Notes: a model not told the origin generated them from the letters alone. Positions 25,079 through 34,148 are shown, numbered from the stretch's first letter. The stretch: DNA of 64,000 bases from an uncultured Rhodoferax sp. (GCF_946221635.1 NZ_CAMIHB010000015.1:1-64000); one strand, 5' to 3'. Numbers and translations: made by a program.

Positions 25079-26031
25079 TGCACGCCGCCCTTGCCCCCCA
25101 ACCCGTGGCCGTCTTTGATCTGGACAGTTGGAGCCGCGAACGTCTGAACCAGGTCGAGCGTGCGCTGGAGGCCTGGATCACCGCCGATGCGCCCCAGGGG
25201 GCCGACCACGGTGCCCCCGCGGCATTGGTGGAGGCTATGCGCTACGCCGTCCTCGATGGTGGCAAGCGTCTGCGCCCGCTGCTGGTGTTGGCGGCGCACG
25301 AGGCCGTGGCCACAGCCGGCCATGGTTGCCCGGCCGCCGCCTTGCGCGCAGCCTGTGCGGTGGAGCTGATCCACGCCTACTCGCTGGTGCACGACGACAT
25401 GCCCTGCATGGACAACGACGTGTTGCGCCGTGGCAAGCCCACGGTGCATGTGCAGTTTGGTGAGGCGAGCGCCCTGCTGGCGGGCGACGCATTGCAGGCG
25501 CTGGCCTTTGAATTCCTCACGCCCGAGGACGGCTCCGTGCCCGCCACGGTGCAGGCCCGCCTCTGCGGCCTGCTGGCCCGCGCGGCGGGCAGTGCCGGCA
25601 TGGCCGGCGGCCAGGCCATCGACCTGGCCAGCGTGGGCCGGCCGCTGACCGAGAGCCAACTGCGTGAGATGCACCAACGCAAGACCGGCGCGCTGCTGCA
25701 GGGCAGTGTGGTCATGGGCGCCCACTGTGCCCAGCCCGGCCCGCAGGTGCTGGCGGCGCTGGAAGCCTATGGTGCGGCTATCGGCCTGGCTTTCCAGGTG
25801 GTGGACGATATCCTCGATGTGACCGCCGACTCGGCCACTTTGGGCAAGACTGCTGGCAAGGACGCCGACAACGACAAGCCCACCTATGTGTCGCTCATGG
25901 GGCTGGACGCGAGCAAGGCCTACGCCCAGCGCCTGCTGGCCGAGGCCCTGGCTGCGCTGCAGGCCAGCGGTTTGCCTGATACCGCCGCGCTGGAAGCGCT
26001 GGCCGGCATGGTGGTGCACCGCGCCAGCTAG
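25078..26031 (+). CDS. ispA: Farnesyl diphosphate synthase
   Basis: Makes farnesyl diphosphate from DMAPP and IPP. The 317-residue product has the GGKRLRPLL motif near residue 60, the first aspartate-rich motif in VHDDMPCMDND (with the two-residue insertion and the Pro-Cys of bacterial farnesyl synthases) and the second in QVVDDILDV. Length and the MPCMD spacing argue for the C15 product rather than a longer polyprenyl. It is translationally coupled to xseB and stands 66 bases ahead of dxs, which makes the precursor pathway's first intermediate. Confidence 0.94.
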   Translation: MHAALAPQPVAVFDLDSWSRERLNQVERALEAWITADAPQGADHGAPAALVEAMRYAVLDGGKRLRPLLVLAAHEAVATAGHGCPAAALRAACAVELIHAYSLVHDDMPCMDNDVLRRGKPTVHVQFGEASALLAGDALQALAFEFLTPEDGSVPATVQARLCGLLARAAGSAGMAGGQAIDLASVGRPLTESQLREMHQRKTGALLQGSVVMGAHCAQPGPQVLAALEAYGAAIGLAFQVVDDILDVTADSATLGKTAGKDADNDKPTYVSLMGLDASKAYAQRLLAEALAALQASGLPDTAALEALAGMVVHRAS

Positions 26032-26050
26032 GCTTTGAGTCAAAAAGACC

Positions 26051-26096
26051 TGTAGCCCCCGAATAATATGCGCAAGCAGCTACTAAAAAGATAGCA
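26051..26096 (+). repeat. Dispersed ~45 bp repeat, copy E
   Basis: TGTAGCCCCCGAATAATATG, then CGCAAGCAGCTACT and GATAGCA. It fills the ispA-dxs gap and ends one base before the dxs start codon, so it occupies the place of the ribosome binding site. Confidence 0.75.
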
Positions 26097-26097
26097 T

Positions 26098-27993
26098 ATG
26101 GCTTCCAAAGAGATCTCCACCACGTCACTGCTTTCGACCATTGACGACCCTGCGGCGCTGCGCCAGTTGCCGCGTCCCCAGCTGCGCACGCTGGCCGACG
26201 AGCTGCGCCAGTACCTGCTGCACAGCGTGGCGCGCACCGGTGGCCACCTGAGTTCCAACCTGGGCACGGTGGAGCTGACGGTGGCCCTGCACTATGTGTT
26301 CAACACACCGGACGACCGCATCGTCTGGGACGTGGGCCACCAGACCTACCCGCACAAGATCCTGACCGGGCGGCGTGACCGCATGGACACGCTGCGCCAG
26401 TTTGGCGGCCTGTCGGGCTTCCCGCGCCGCGACGAGAGCGAATACGACACCTTTGGCACCGCCCATTCCAGCACCTCCATCTCGGCCGCGCTGGGCATGG
26501 CGCTCGCGTCGCGCATCAAGGGCGAAGACCGTTATTCCGTGGCCGTGATTGGCGATGGCGCCATGACCGCCGGCATGGCCTTCGAGGCGCTGAACAACGC
26601 CGGTGTGGAAGACTGCAAGCTGCTGGTCATCCTCAACGACAACGACATGAGCATCAGTCCGCCCGTGGGCGCGCTGAACCGCTACCTGGCCCAGCTCATG
26701 AGCGGCCAGTTTTACGCCGCTGCCAAGAACGTGGGCAAGACCGTGCTCAAGGGCGCACCGCCCCTGTTTGCACTGGCCAAACGCATCGAGGAGCAGGCCA
26801 AGGGCATGGTGGTGCCGGCCACGCTGTTCGAGAAATTCGGCTTCAACTACATCGGCCCCATCGACGGCCACGACCTCGATTCGCTGATCCCCACGCTCGA
26901 AAACATCAAGCAGCTCAAGGGCCCGCAGTTCCTGCACGTGGTCACCAAGAAGGGCCAGGGCTACAAGCTGGCCGAGGCCGACCCCGTGGCCTACCACGGC
27001 CCCGGCAAGTTTGACCCGGCCGTGGGCCTGGTCAAGCCCAGCGCACCGGCCAAGCAGACCTTCACCCAGGTGTTTGGCCAGTGGCTGTGCGATATGGCCG
27101 CGGCCGACGAGCGCCTGGTAGGCATTACGCCCGCCATGCGCGAAGGCTCGGGCATGGTGGAGTTTGAAAAGCGCTTTCCGGCGCGTTACTTCGATGTGGG
27201 CATTGCCGAGCAGCACGCGGTCACCTTTGCCGGTGGCCTGGCCTGCGAGGGCCTCAAGCCCGTGGTGGCGATCTACTCCACCTTCCTGCAGCGCGCTTAC
27301 GACCAACTGATCCACGACGTGGCACTGCAGAACCTGCCCGTGGTGTTTGCGCTGGACCGCGCCGGTCTGGTGGGTGCGGACGGTGCCACGCATGCGGGTG
27401 CCTACGACATCCCCTTCCTGCGCTGCATTCCGAACATGAGCGTGGCCTGTCCGGCCGACGAAAACGAATGCCGCCAGTTGCTCAGCACCGCGTTTGCGCA
27501 AAACCACCCGGTGGCGGTGCGCTATCCGCGCGGCAGTGGCGCCGGTGTGGCCGTGCAGCCGGGGCTGGAAGCGTTGCCCTTTGGCAAGGGAGAAATCCGT
27601 CGCCAGGGCCGGGGCATCGCCATCCTGGCCTTCGGCACGCTGTTGCAGCCCGCGCTGGCGGCGGCAGAGTCGCTCGGTGCCACCGTGGTCAACATGCGGT
27701 GGGCCAAGCCGCTGGATACCGAACTGTTGCAGCAGGTGGCGCGCAGCCACCAGGCCCTGGTGACGGTGGAAGAGGGTGCTTTGCAAGGCGGCGCGGGCAG
27801 CGCTGTGATGGAAGCCCTGCAGGCGGCGGACATCACCATGCCGGTGCTGCAACTGGGCCTGTCGGATACCTTCATCGAGCATGGGGACCCGGCCCACCTG
27901 CTCAAGTTGCAGGGCCTGGATGCCGCCGGCATCACGGCCTCGATCACGCAACGTTTTGGTGCATTGCTGGCACCGGCAGCACGGGCAGCCTGA
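26098..27993 (+). CDS. dxs: 1-deoxy-D-xylulose-5-phosphate synthase
   Basis: Thiamine-diphosphate enzyme joining pyruvate and glyceraldehyde 3-phosphate at the start of the MEP isoprenoid pathway; also feeds thiamine and pyridoxal synthesis. 631 residues, full length. The GHxxYPHK-type segment WDVGHQTYPHKILTGR, the cofactor motif GDGAMTAGMAFEALNNAG with NDNDMSIS, and the transketolase C-half (FDVGIAEQHAVTFAGGLA) are all present. The region just before the ATG is a dispersed repeat with no good Shine-Dalgarno sequence; translation may depend on weak AAAAAG pairing. Last gene of the xseB-ispA-dxs unit. Confidence 0.96.
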   Translation: MASKEISTTSLLSTIDDPAALRQLPRPQLRTLADELRQYLLHSVARTGGHLSSNLGTVELTVALHYVFNTPDDRIVWDVGHQTYPHKILTGRRDRMDTLRQFGGLSGFPRRDESEYDTFGTAHSSTSISAALGMALASRIKGEDRYSVAVIGDGAMTAGMAFEALNNAGVEDCKLLVILNDNDMSISPPVGALNRYLAQLMSGQFYAAAKNVGKTVLKGAPPLFALAKRIEEQAKGMVVPATLFEKFGFNYIGPIDGHDLDSLIPTLENIKQLKGPQFLHVVTKKGQGYKLAEADPVAYHGPGKFDPAVGLVKPSAPAKQTFTQVFGQWLCDMAAADERLVGITPAMREGSGMVEFEKRFPARYFDVGIAEQHAVTFAGGLACEGLKPVVAIYSTFLQRAYDQLIHDVALQNLPVVFALDRAGLVGADGATHAGAYDIPFLRCIPNMSVACPADENECRQLLSTAFAQNHPVAVRYPRGSGAGVAVQPGLEALPFGKGEIRRQGRGIAILAFGTLLQPALAAAESLGATVVNMRWAKPLDTELLQQVARSHQALVTVEEGALQGGAGSAVMEALQAADITMPVLQLGLSDTFIEHGDPAHLLKLQGLDAAGITASITQRFGALLAPAARAA

Positions 27994-28198
27994 GCCGTTT
28001 TTTTCGCTGTCTGGCGGTGTCTTCTGACGCTGGCTTGCAGAATCCTGAATGCTCCGCGAGAGTGGCCCCGTGTCGAGGGAAAACCCGCACGGTGGCGGTG
28101 TTGTGCGTTCCTACAATGCGCTTGACTCAATGCAGTCCTTGCGGCTTGGGAGCTCTGTGCCGCGAGATGGTTACAACACAATTACCGGAGTACACCGA

Positions 28199-29278
28199 AT
28201 GGATCGTCGTTCAATCATCAAAAACGCGGGTATCGCTGGCGTTCTGGCCGCTGGTGCCGCACCTGCCGTACATGCGCAGGCCGCAGTGCGCTGGCGCCTG
28301 GCTTCCAGCTTCCCCAAGGCGCTGGACACCATCTTTGGCGCGGCCGAAACGTTTGCCAAGCATGTGAAGGAAATGTCGGGCGGCAAGTTCGAAATCTCCA
28401 TCCATGCGGCCGGTGAAATCGCCCCCGCCTTCGGTGTGGTGGATGCCGTGCAACAGGGTTCGCTGGAATGCGCGCACACCGCGCCCTACTACTTCTTCGG
28501 CAAGAACGAAACCTTCGCGCTGGGCTGCGCCATCCCCTTCGGCCTGAACAGCCGCCAGATGACCGCCTGGATGTACCAGGGCAACGGCCTCAAGCTGATG
28601 CGCGAGTTCTACGCCAAGTACAACATCGTCAACTTCCCCATGGGCAACACCGGCGCGCAGATGGGCGGCTGGTACCGCAAGGAAATCAAGTCCCTCAAGG
28701 ACCTGCAAGGCCTGAAGTTCCGTACCGGTGGCTTCCCCGGCAAGGTGATGGAAAAGCTGGGCGTGGTTCCCCAGAACATTCCTGGCGGCGAAATCTACAC
28801 CGCCCTGGAAAAAGGCACCATCGACGCAGCCGAGTGGATTGGCCCCTATGACGACCAGAAGCTGGGCTTCAACAAGGTGGCTCCCTTCTACTACTACCCC
28901 GGCTGGTGGGAAGGCGGTCCCCAGTTGGACCTGTTCGTCAACAACAAGGCCTACGAGGCCCTGTCGCCCGAGAACAAGTCCATTCTGGAAAACGCAGCTG
29001 CGTACGCCCACACCGACATGCAGGCCAAGTACGACGCCCGCAACCCCGGTGCGCTGAAGCAACTGGTGGGCAGCGGCACGAAGCTGCGTCCCTTCCCCAA
29101 CGACGTGCTGGCTGCCGCTTTCAAGGCTGCAGAGCAGACCTATGCCGAGCTGAACGAGAAGAACGAAGACTGGAAGAAGATCTTCGCGGACTACGCCAAG
29201 TTCCGCGCCGAATCCAACCTCTGGTTCCGTTTCACCGAAGCCAAGTTCGACGGTTTCATGCAAAACCAGAAGCTGTAA
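28199..29278 (+). CDS. TRAP transporter substrate-binding protein (DctP type)
   Basis: Periplasmic solute receptor of 359 residues. The N-terminus MDRRSIIKNAGIAGVLAAGA ending HAQA is a twin-arginine signal. The mature part follows the DctP fold: VRWRLASSFPKALDTI, MGNTGAQMGGWYRKEIKSLKDL (helix 'PxxLxGLK' region), PQNIPGGEIYTALEKGTIDAAEW. The sequence is close to receptors for 2-oxo acids or related organic acids (TakP-like), an inference only. ATG at 28199 follows GGAG. It is convergent with the genes for its presumed membrane partners (DctM, DctQ) and separated from them by another gene; it ends at a strong terminator. Confidence 0.9.
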   Translation: MDRRSIIKNAGIAGVLAAGAAPAVHAQAAVRWRLASSFPKALDTIFGAAETFAKHVKEMSGGKFEISIHAAGEIAPAFGVVDAVQQGSLECAHTAPYYFFGKNETFALGCAIPFGLNSRQMTAWMYQGNGLKLMREFYAKYNIVNFPMGNTGAQMGGWYRKEIKSLKDLQGLKFRTGGFPGKVMEKLGVVPQNIPGGEIYTALEKGTIDAAEWIGPYDDQKLGFNKVAPFYYYPGWWEGGPQLDLFVNNKAYEALSPENKSILENAAAYAHTDMQAKYDARNPGALKQLVGSGTKLRPFPNDVLAAAFKAAEQTYAELNEKNEDWKKIFADYAKFRAESNLWFRFTEAKFDGFMQNQKL

Positions 29279-29300
29279 GCGCCACGCTTGCTGCACAACA

Positions 29301-29327
29301 AAAACCGCGCCTCGGCGCGGTTTTTTT
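29301..29327 (+). terminator. Rho-independent terminator after dctP
   Basis: ACCGCGC and GCGCGGT arms around CTCG-type loop, followed by seven Ts, starting 22 bases after the stop codon. Confidence 0.9.
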
Positions 29328-29343
29328 ATGTCTGCCGCGCGGT

Positions 29344-29853
29344 TCAGGCCGGATTGCGCAGCGCTGCCAGGGTCTGCTCCAGCCGCTTGAACTCTGCCAG
29401 CATGCCGGGAGCCGCAGCATAGAAGATGAAGAGTTTGCCACCAAAGGTCTTGGTGTAGAGCCGCGGGGCGATGAGCCATTCCAGCCCGCGGATACGGATC
29501 ACCTTGGCATAGGCCAGGTCCTTGAGTTCCACGCGCTTGCGCCACATCCAGGACTGCTCAATGCCCTGGGCGTTGAAGCGCGTCACCCCCAACACCACAA
29601 AGCCCACGGTATACGCCATCAGGCCCCAGGGCGCCCAGATCCAGAATGGGTGTTGCGCGCCGGGCTGCTGCAGGTTCCAGCGGTGCATCTGCCAGGCCCA
29701 GAGGCCGGCTGCGCCCAACAAGAGAAGCGCCAGGACTTTGAAGGCCGGGCTGTAGGCGGGACTGAGCTGTTCGCCTCCCTCCGGAGTGAACTCCAGCGCG
29801 GCCGGGGGCTGCGCTGCCGGGGGCGTGGGCTCGGTGGACATATCGGTACTCAT
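29344..29853 (-). CDS. Small membrane protein of unknown function, PH-like
   Basis: A 169-residue protein that I cannot assign. A Pro/Ala-rich N-terminus is followed by two hydrophobic segments (about 45-65 and 80-100), then a soluble tail that begins ITRFNAQGIEQSWMWRKRVELKDLAYAKV in style; this pattern resembles bacterial PH-like domains that follow two membrane helices. ATG at 29853 has AGGAA eight bases before it; 29841 is an alternative. It lies between dctP and dctM, on the dctM strand but behind the dctM terminator, so it is probably transcribed on its own. Confidence 0.7.
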   Translation of the reverse strand: MSTDMSTEPTPPAAQPPAALEFTPEGGEQLSPAYSPAFKVLALLLLGAAGLWAWQMHRWNLQQPGAQHPFWIWAPWGLMAYTVGFVVLGVTRFNAQGIEQSWMWRKRVELKDLAYAKVIRIRGLEWLIAPRLYTKTFGGKLFIFYAAAPGMLAEFKRLEQTLAALRNPA

Positions 29854-29872
29854 ACACAGGGTTCCTGAAAAC

Positions 29873-29902
29873 AAAAAAGGCCCCGTCCGGGAAGGCGGGG
29901 CC
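29873..29902 (-). terminator. Rho-independent terminator after dctM
   Basis: Read on the minus strand: GGCCCCGCC, loop, CGGGGCC, then six Ts, 42 bases after the dctM stop codon. Confidence 0.88.
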
Positions 29903-29943
29903 TTGGGGCTGGGCAGTGGCGGAAGCCGCTGCCCACCGTGGGC

Positions 29944-31482
29944 TTACTTCTTGAACAGTTCGTCGATTTTCTTCTGTTCTTCTTCGGCGGCCTTGTCGGC
30001 AGCGGCGTTGTCGGTGCCAGGGGCCTCACCGGGCTTGAGTTCGGTGGGTACTTCGGGCGGCGCATCTTCGGGCGGCATTTCGATGACCACTTTGTCGATG
30101 TCGACCTTCACCTCTTCGTCCAGGAACATGGTCACGGACTCGGGCAGGAAGATCACGACGATCACCAGAATGATCTGCATCAGCACCCAGGGAATGGAGC
30201 CCAGGTAGATGTCGTTGGACAGCACGGGTTTGGCGATGCGCTTTTCCTTGAACAGGGTGTCGGCAATGCCGCGCAGGTAGAACAGCGCGAAGCCGAAGGG
30301 CGGGTGCATGAAGCTGGTCTGCAGGTTCACGCACAGCAGCACGCCGAACCAGATCAGGTTGATGCCCATCTTGTCGGCCACGGGGGCCAGCATGGGCACG
30401 ATGATGAAGGCGATCTCAAAGAAGTCCAGGAAGAAGGCCAGGAAGAACACGAAGATGTTCACCACGACCAGGAAGCCGATCTGGCCGCCGGGCAGGCCGG
30501 TCAGCAGGTGTTCCACCCACTTGGCACCGTCCACCCCCTGGAAAACCTGGCTGAACACGCGCGAACCGATCAGGATGAAGACCACCATGGCGGTGAGTCG
30601 CATGGTGCCGGCCATGGCTTCCCAGATCAGGGCGGGCGTCAGACGCTTGTGCATGGCGGCCAGGATCAGCGCGCCCACCACACCCATGGCACCGGCTTCG
30701 GTGGGGGTGCAGATGGCGCTGTCCTGGAAGGGCAAGCCGCCCATGGAGCCCAGCACGGCAAAGATCAGCACGGCCGAGGGAATGATGCCGCGCAGGCACT
30801 TGGACCACAGGGCCCAGCCGTCCATGGTGCGTTCAGTCTTGGGGATGCCGGGCAGGTACTCGGGCTTGATGCGCGAGAGCAGGAAGGTGTAGGCCGCAAA
30901 CATGGCCACCTGCAGGATGGAGGGGCCCCAGGCGCCCTTGTACATGTCGCCCACGGGCTTGCCGAGCTGGTCGGCCAGCACCACCAGCACCAGCGAAGGC
31001 GGCACCAGCTGTGTGATGGTGCCGGAGGCTGCCAGCACGCCAGTGGCGTAGCGCATGTTGTAGTTGTACTTCATCATCACCGGCAGGGAGATCAGCGCCA
31101 TGGCAATCACCTGGCCCGCCACGGTGCCGGTGATGGCACCCAGGATGAAGCCCACGATGATGACCGAGTAGCCCACACCACCGCGCACCGGTCCGAAGAG
31201 CTGGCCCATGGAGTCCAGCATGTCCTCGGCCAGGCCGCACTTCTCCAGGATGGTGCCCATGAAGGTGAAGAAGGGGATGGCCAGCAGCAGCTCGTTGTTC
31301 AGGATGGAGAACAGCGAAATGGGCAGGTTGCCCATGAAGGCGGCGGGGAACCAGCCCATTTCGATGGCGTAGAAGCCACTGGCCAAGCCAAGCGCTGCCA
31401 GCGAGAAAGCGACCGGAAAGCCGATCAGCATGATGATGACCAATCCCGCGAACATCAGCGGGGGAAAGTGTTCCATTTGCAT
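29944..31482 (-). CDS. TRAP transporter large permease subunit (DctM type)
   Basis: Twelve-helix membrane component of a TRAP importer, 512 residues. Typical segments: MLIGFPVAFSLAALGLASGFY, IPFFTFMGTILEKCGLAEDML, VPPSLVLVVLADQLGKPVGDM, TPTEAGAMGVVGALI. The C-terminus carries an extra tail of about 60 residues rich in Pro, Glu, Asp and Lys, ending in EEEQKKIDELFKK, not needed for the family fold. dctQ lies 51 bases upstream on the same strand. With dctP (convergent, 28199) they make a full transporter; the split layout is unusual, since dctP most often leads the operon. Confidence 0.93.
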   Translation of the reverse strand: MQMEHFPPLMFAGLVIIMLIGFPVAFSLAALGLASGFYAIEMGWFPAAFMGNLPISLFSILNNELLLAIPFFTFMGTILEKCGLAEDMLDSMGQLFGPVRGGVGYSVIIVGFILGAITGTVAGQVIAMALISLPVMMKYNYNMRYATGVLAASGTITQLVPPSLVLVVLADQLGKPVGDMYKGAWGPSILQVAMFAAYTFLLSRIKPEYLPGIPKTERTMDGWALWSKCLRGIIPSAVLIFAVLGSMGGLPFQDSAICTPTEAGAMGVVGALILAAMHKRLTPALIWEAMAGTMRLTAMVVFILIGSRVFSQVFQGVDGAKWVEHLLTGLPGGQIGFLVVVNIFVFFLAFFLDFFEIAFIIVPMLAPVADKMGINLIWFGVLLCVNLQTSFMHPPFGFALFYLRGIADTLFKEKRIAKPVLSNDIYLGSIPWVLMQIILVIVVIFLPESVTMFLDEEVKVDIDKVVIEMPPEDAPPEVPTELKPGEAPGTDNAAADKAAEEEQKKIDELFKK

Positions 31483-31533
31483 AGGGAATCCTGGGTATCG
31501 TGTCGGGTGATGTCTGGGGTGAAGTGCTGCGGC

Positions 31534-32073
31534 TTACTGCAGGGGCTTCTCGTAGTGCGTGTCCATCTGGTACTTGCCTTGCAGGTAGGCCACGCGCTTG
31601 ATGATTTCGGCCACGCCCTGGATCCAGACCATGGCAAAGCCTACGGGCATGGCCAGCACCACGGGCCAGCGGATCAGGCCGCCGGCGTTTTGCGACATTT
31701 CCTTGGACACATAGATGCCCCAGAAATACTGCGTGCAGAGGTAGGTCAGCAGACCGATCACGGGCAGCAGGAAGAACACCAGACCAAACAGGTCCACATA
31801 GACGGGCTTGTTGCCCTTGAGCTTGCCGTAGATCAGGTCCACGCGCACATGCTCATTGAGCTTGAGCACCAGCGGCGCACCTACCATCACGGTGTAGGCG
31901 AACAGGTACCACTGGATCTCGATCCAGCCGTTGGACGTGATGTCCAGCCCATAGCGGATGAAGGCGTTGCCCGCGCTGATCAGGGCGGCGAGCAGCACCG
32001 TCCAGGAGGCAAAGGTACCCAGCTTGGCGCTGATCCAGTCCACGCCGGCAGCGAGTTTCAGTAATGCATTCAC
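31534..32073 (-). CDS. TRAP transporter small permease subunit (DctQ type)
   Basis: Four-helix membrane subunit of 179 residues pairing with DctM. Hydrophobic segments near 18-40, 55-75, 90-115 and 130-155; the segment NGWIEIQWYLFAYTVMVGAPLVLKLNEHVRVDLIYG is typical of the family (helix 2 and the following NEHVRVD). The GTG at 32073 is preceded by GGAGA and gives the usual length; an ATG at 32115 would add 14 hydrophilic residues. First gene of the dctQ-dctM pair. Confidence 0.88.
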   Translation of the reverse strand: MNALLKLAAGVDWISAKLGTFASWTVLLAALISAGNAFIRYGLDITSNGWIEIQWYLFAYTVMVGAPLVLKLNEHVRVDLIYGKLKGNKPVYVDLFGLVFFLLPVIGLLTYLCTQYFWGIYVSKEMSQNAGGLIRWPVVLAMPVGFAMVWIQGVAEIIKRVAYLQGKYQMDTHYEKPLQ

Positions 32074-32208
32074 AGGGGGTCTCCAGTAGTCTTGTAAAAA
32101 ACGCAGGCGCACCAAGGGGCGCTGGATTCAAGACATGATGGTGCCGCAAAACCCCTGTAGAAAGCCTGACGTAAGAGCCTAGTGTTTACCCTTAAAGCAC
32201 GCAGGGCT

Positions 32209-33492
32209 TTAGTGCAGTCCGTGTTCCAGCAGGACGTAGGCCAGGGCACCGGCCGCGTAGCCCAGCAGGGCCAGACCACTGATCTTGCGCACGTACCAGA
32301 GGAAGTCGATCTTCTCCAGGCCCATGGCCGCCACGCCGGCCGCCGACCCGATGACGAGGATGGACCCTCCGGTGCCTGCGCAATAGGCCAGGAACTCCCA
32401 CAGAAAGCTGTCCGCCGGGTACTGGGCCAGGTTGTACATGCCCATGCTGGCGGCGACCAAGGGCACGTTGTCCACCACCGCGCTCACCAGGCCAATCAGG
32501 AAGACGATGGCGTCGAGTCGCCCCACGGTGTGGTCCAACCACTGGGCCACCGCGCTGAGCACATGCGCGTGCTCCAGCACCGCGACGCTGAGCAGGATGC
32601 CGATGAAGAAGACGATGGAGGCCATGTCGATGCGGGTCAGCGCGCGCACCAGCGTCAGGCGTTGCTTGCGCAGGTCTTCTTCCTTGCGGTGCACCAGATC
32701 ACCCACCACCCACAGCAGACCCAGCCCGAGCAGGATGCCCATGAAGGGCGGCAGGTGGGTCACCGCCTTGAACACCGGCACCAGCACCAGAATCGCCAGG
32801 CCCATGAAGAACATCAGGTTGCGCTCGAACGCGCTGGTGGCGAAGGGCTCCTCCTCGGCATCGCGTTGGGGGGCGACCACCCCGCGCTGGCCCAGCAGGC
32901 GGCTGGTCACGGCCAGGGGCACCAGCAGGTTGATGAGCGATGGAATGAACAGCCCCTTCATGATTTCGACGGCCGTGATCTGGCCGCCGATCCAGAGCAT
33001 GGTGGTGGTGACGTCCCCGATGGGGGTCCAGGCACCGCCGGCGTTGGCCGCGATGACGATGATGCCGGCAAAGAACAGGCGGTCCTCGCGCCGGTCCAGC
33101 AGCTTCTTCATGAGCGACACCATGACGATGGTGGTGGTCAGGTTGTCCAGGATGGAGCTGAGGAAGAAAGACACCGTACCGACCAGCCACATCAGGGTGG
33201 ACAGGCGCTGGGTCCGGATGCGGGAGGTGATGACCTCGAAGCCGTTGTGCGCATCCACCACTTCCACGATGGTCATGGCGCCCATGAGGAAGAACACGAT
33301 CTGCGCCGTACCCATGAGCGATTCGCCCAACGCCGTGTTGACCGATTGCGGGTCCGGCTGCCCCAGTGCGTAGAGGCTCCACATGAGGCCGGCGCACAGC
33401 AGCGCGGTGGCGGACTTGTTGATCTTGAGCGGGTGTTCCATGGCGATGGCGGTGTAGGCCAGAACAAAGATCAGGATCAAGGTCATCAGCAT
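32209..33492 (-). CDS. nhaD: Na+/H+ antiporter NhaD
   Basis: Inner membrane sodium/proton exchanger of the ion-transporter superfamily, 427 residues with 11-13 hydrophobic segments. Motifs include LGESLMGTAQIVFFLMGAMT, SSILDNLTTTIVMVSLMKKL, AANAGGAWTPIGDVTTTMLW and SAVVDNVPLVAASMGMY; the paired DN-containing loops are characteristic of NhaD and related ArsB-type carriers. It may contribute to pH and sodium balance. Stands alone; the 257-base region behind its start holds a chemoreceptor-like remnant on the other strand. Confidence 0.9.
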   Translation of the reverse strand: MLMTLILIFVLAYTAIAMEHPLKINKSATALLCAGLMWSLYALGQPDPQSVNTALGESLMGTAQIVFFLMGAMTIVEVVDAHNGFEVITSRIRTQRLSTLMWLVGTVSFFLSSILDNLTTTIVMVSLMKKLLDRREDRLFFAGIIVIAANAGGAWTPIGDVTTTMLWIGGQITAVEIMKGLFIPSLINLLVPLAVTSRLLGQRGVVAPQRDAEEEPFATSAFERNLMFFMGLAILVLVPVFKAVTHLPPFMGILLGLGLLWVVGDLVHRKEEDLRKQRLTLVRALTRIDMASIVFFIGILLSVAVLEHAHVLSAVAQWLDHTVGRLDAIVFLIGLVSAVVDNVPLVAASMGMYNLAQYPADSFLWEFLAYCAGTGGSILVIGSAAGVAAMGLEKIDFLWYVRKISGLALLGYAAGALAYVLLEHGLH

Positions 33493-33582
33493 GGGGGCTT
33501 TCGGGTTCTGCGCGGGGGGCTGGCGCGCTGGGCAGCGAGTGTACCGGCATGCGTCATACCGGCGTCACGCGGCACTGCGAAC

Positions 33583-33753
33583 ATGTGTGCTGCACTGGTG
33601 CAGCAGGCAGGCCACACCATGCGCGACATCGTGGACGGTGTGGGACGGGTGGCGCAGGGGATGCAACATCTGCGCACGGCGCTGCAGGTCTTTCAGCTGG
33701 AGCTTACGACACCTGTTTTGATGAAAAACAAGCCCCTGGCCCTCGCCAATTAA
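33583..33753 (+). pseudogene. Possible remnant of a chemoreceptor 3' end
   Basis: A 56-codon stretch that reads LVQQAGHTMRDIVDGVGRV, then LRTALQVFQL. This lines up with the end of the MCP signalling domains in this same window (LVTDAGATMQEIVQSVRRV ... MKQAVSVFKI), with the piece between the two blocks missing. Both upstream and central parts of the gene are gone, so it cannot be functional. It ends within a dispersed repeat copy. The similarity is short and was judged by eye. Confidence 0.4.
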
Positions 33754-33779
33754 GCGCGGGTAGCTATGAAAAAGCTAGC
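33730..33779 (+). repeat. Dispersed repeat, copy F (variant)
   Basis: AGCCCCTGGCCC, then GCGCGGGTAGCTATGAAAAA and GCTAGC. The middle spacer is longer than in other copies. It overlaps the 3' end of crcB (stop codon at 33750). Confidence 0.5.
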
Positions 33780-34148
33780 AGTCCAGATGCCGACCCCGGT
33801 CAGCAGCAGGGAGCCCAGCAGGTGTACGGCCGACGTTCCCAGGGCCAGCGCATAGCGCTGCTGGGTGAGCATGGTCACCACCTCGGCGGAGAAGCTGGAG
33901 AAGGTGGTGAGTGCCCCCAGAAAGCCGGTGACCAGGGCCAGGCGCCAGGCCGGATCCAGCTGGGGCAGTGCCTGGAACACCGCCACGCAGAGACCAACGA
34001 GGTAGCCGCCGATCAGGTTGGCTGCCAGCGTTCCCAGGGGAATGGTGCTGCCGGCCGCAGCGGTTGAGGGGTTGAGCCACAGTGCCAACTGCCAGCGCGC
34101 CAACGCACCGGCACAGGCTCCCACACAGATGGCCAGTGCCGGCAGCAT
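33750..34148 (-). CDS. crcB: Fluoride exporter CrcB/Fluc
   Basis: Small membrane fluoride channel, 132 residues with four helices. Typical motifs: GACAGALARWQL near the N-terminus, GTLAANLIGGYLVG, and GFLGALTTFSSFSAE, which holds the fluoride-lining Phe and Ser/Thr residues. Works as an antiparallel homodimer. No fluoride riboswitch is visible: the start overlaps the stop of the upstream comEA-like gene, so it is expressed as the last gene of the long minus-strand series. The final codons lie in a dispersed repeat. Confidence 0.93.
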   Translation of the reverse strand: MLPALAICVGACAGALARWQLALWLNPSTAAAGSTIPLGTLAANLIGGYLVGLCVAVFQALPQLDPAWRLALVTGFLGALTTFSSFSAEVVTMLTQQRYALALGTSAVHLLGSLLLTGVGIWTASFFIATRA

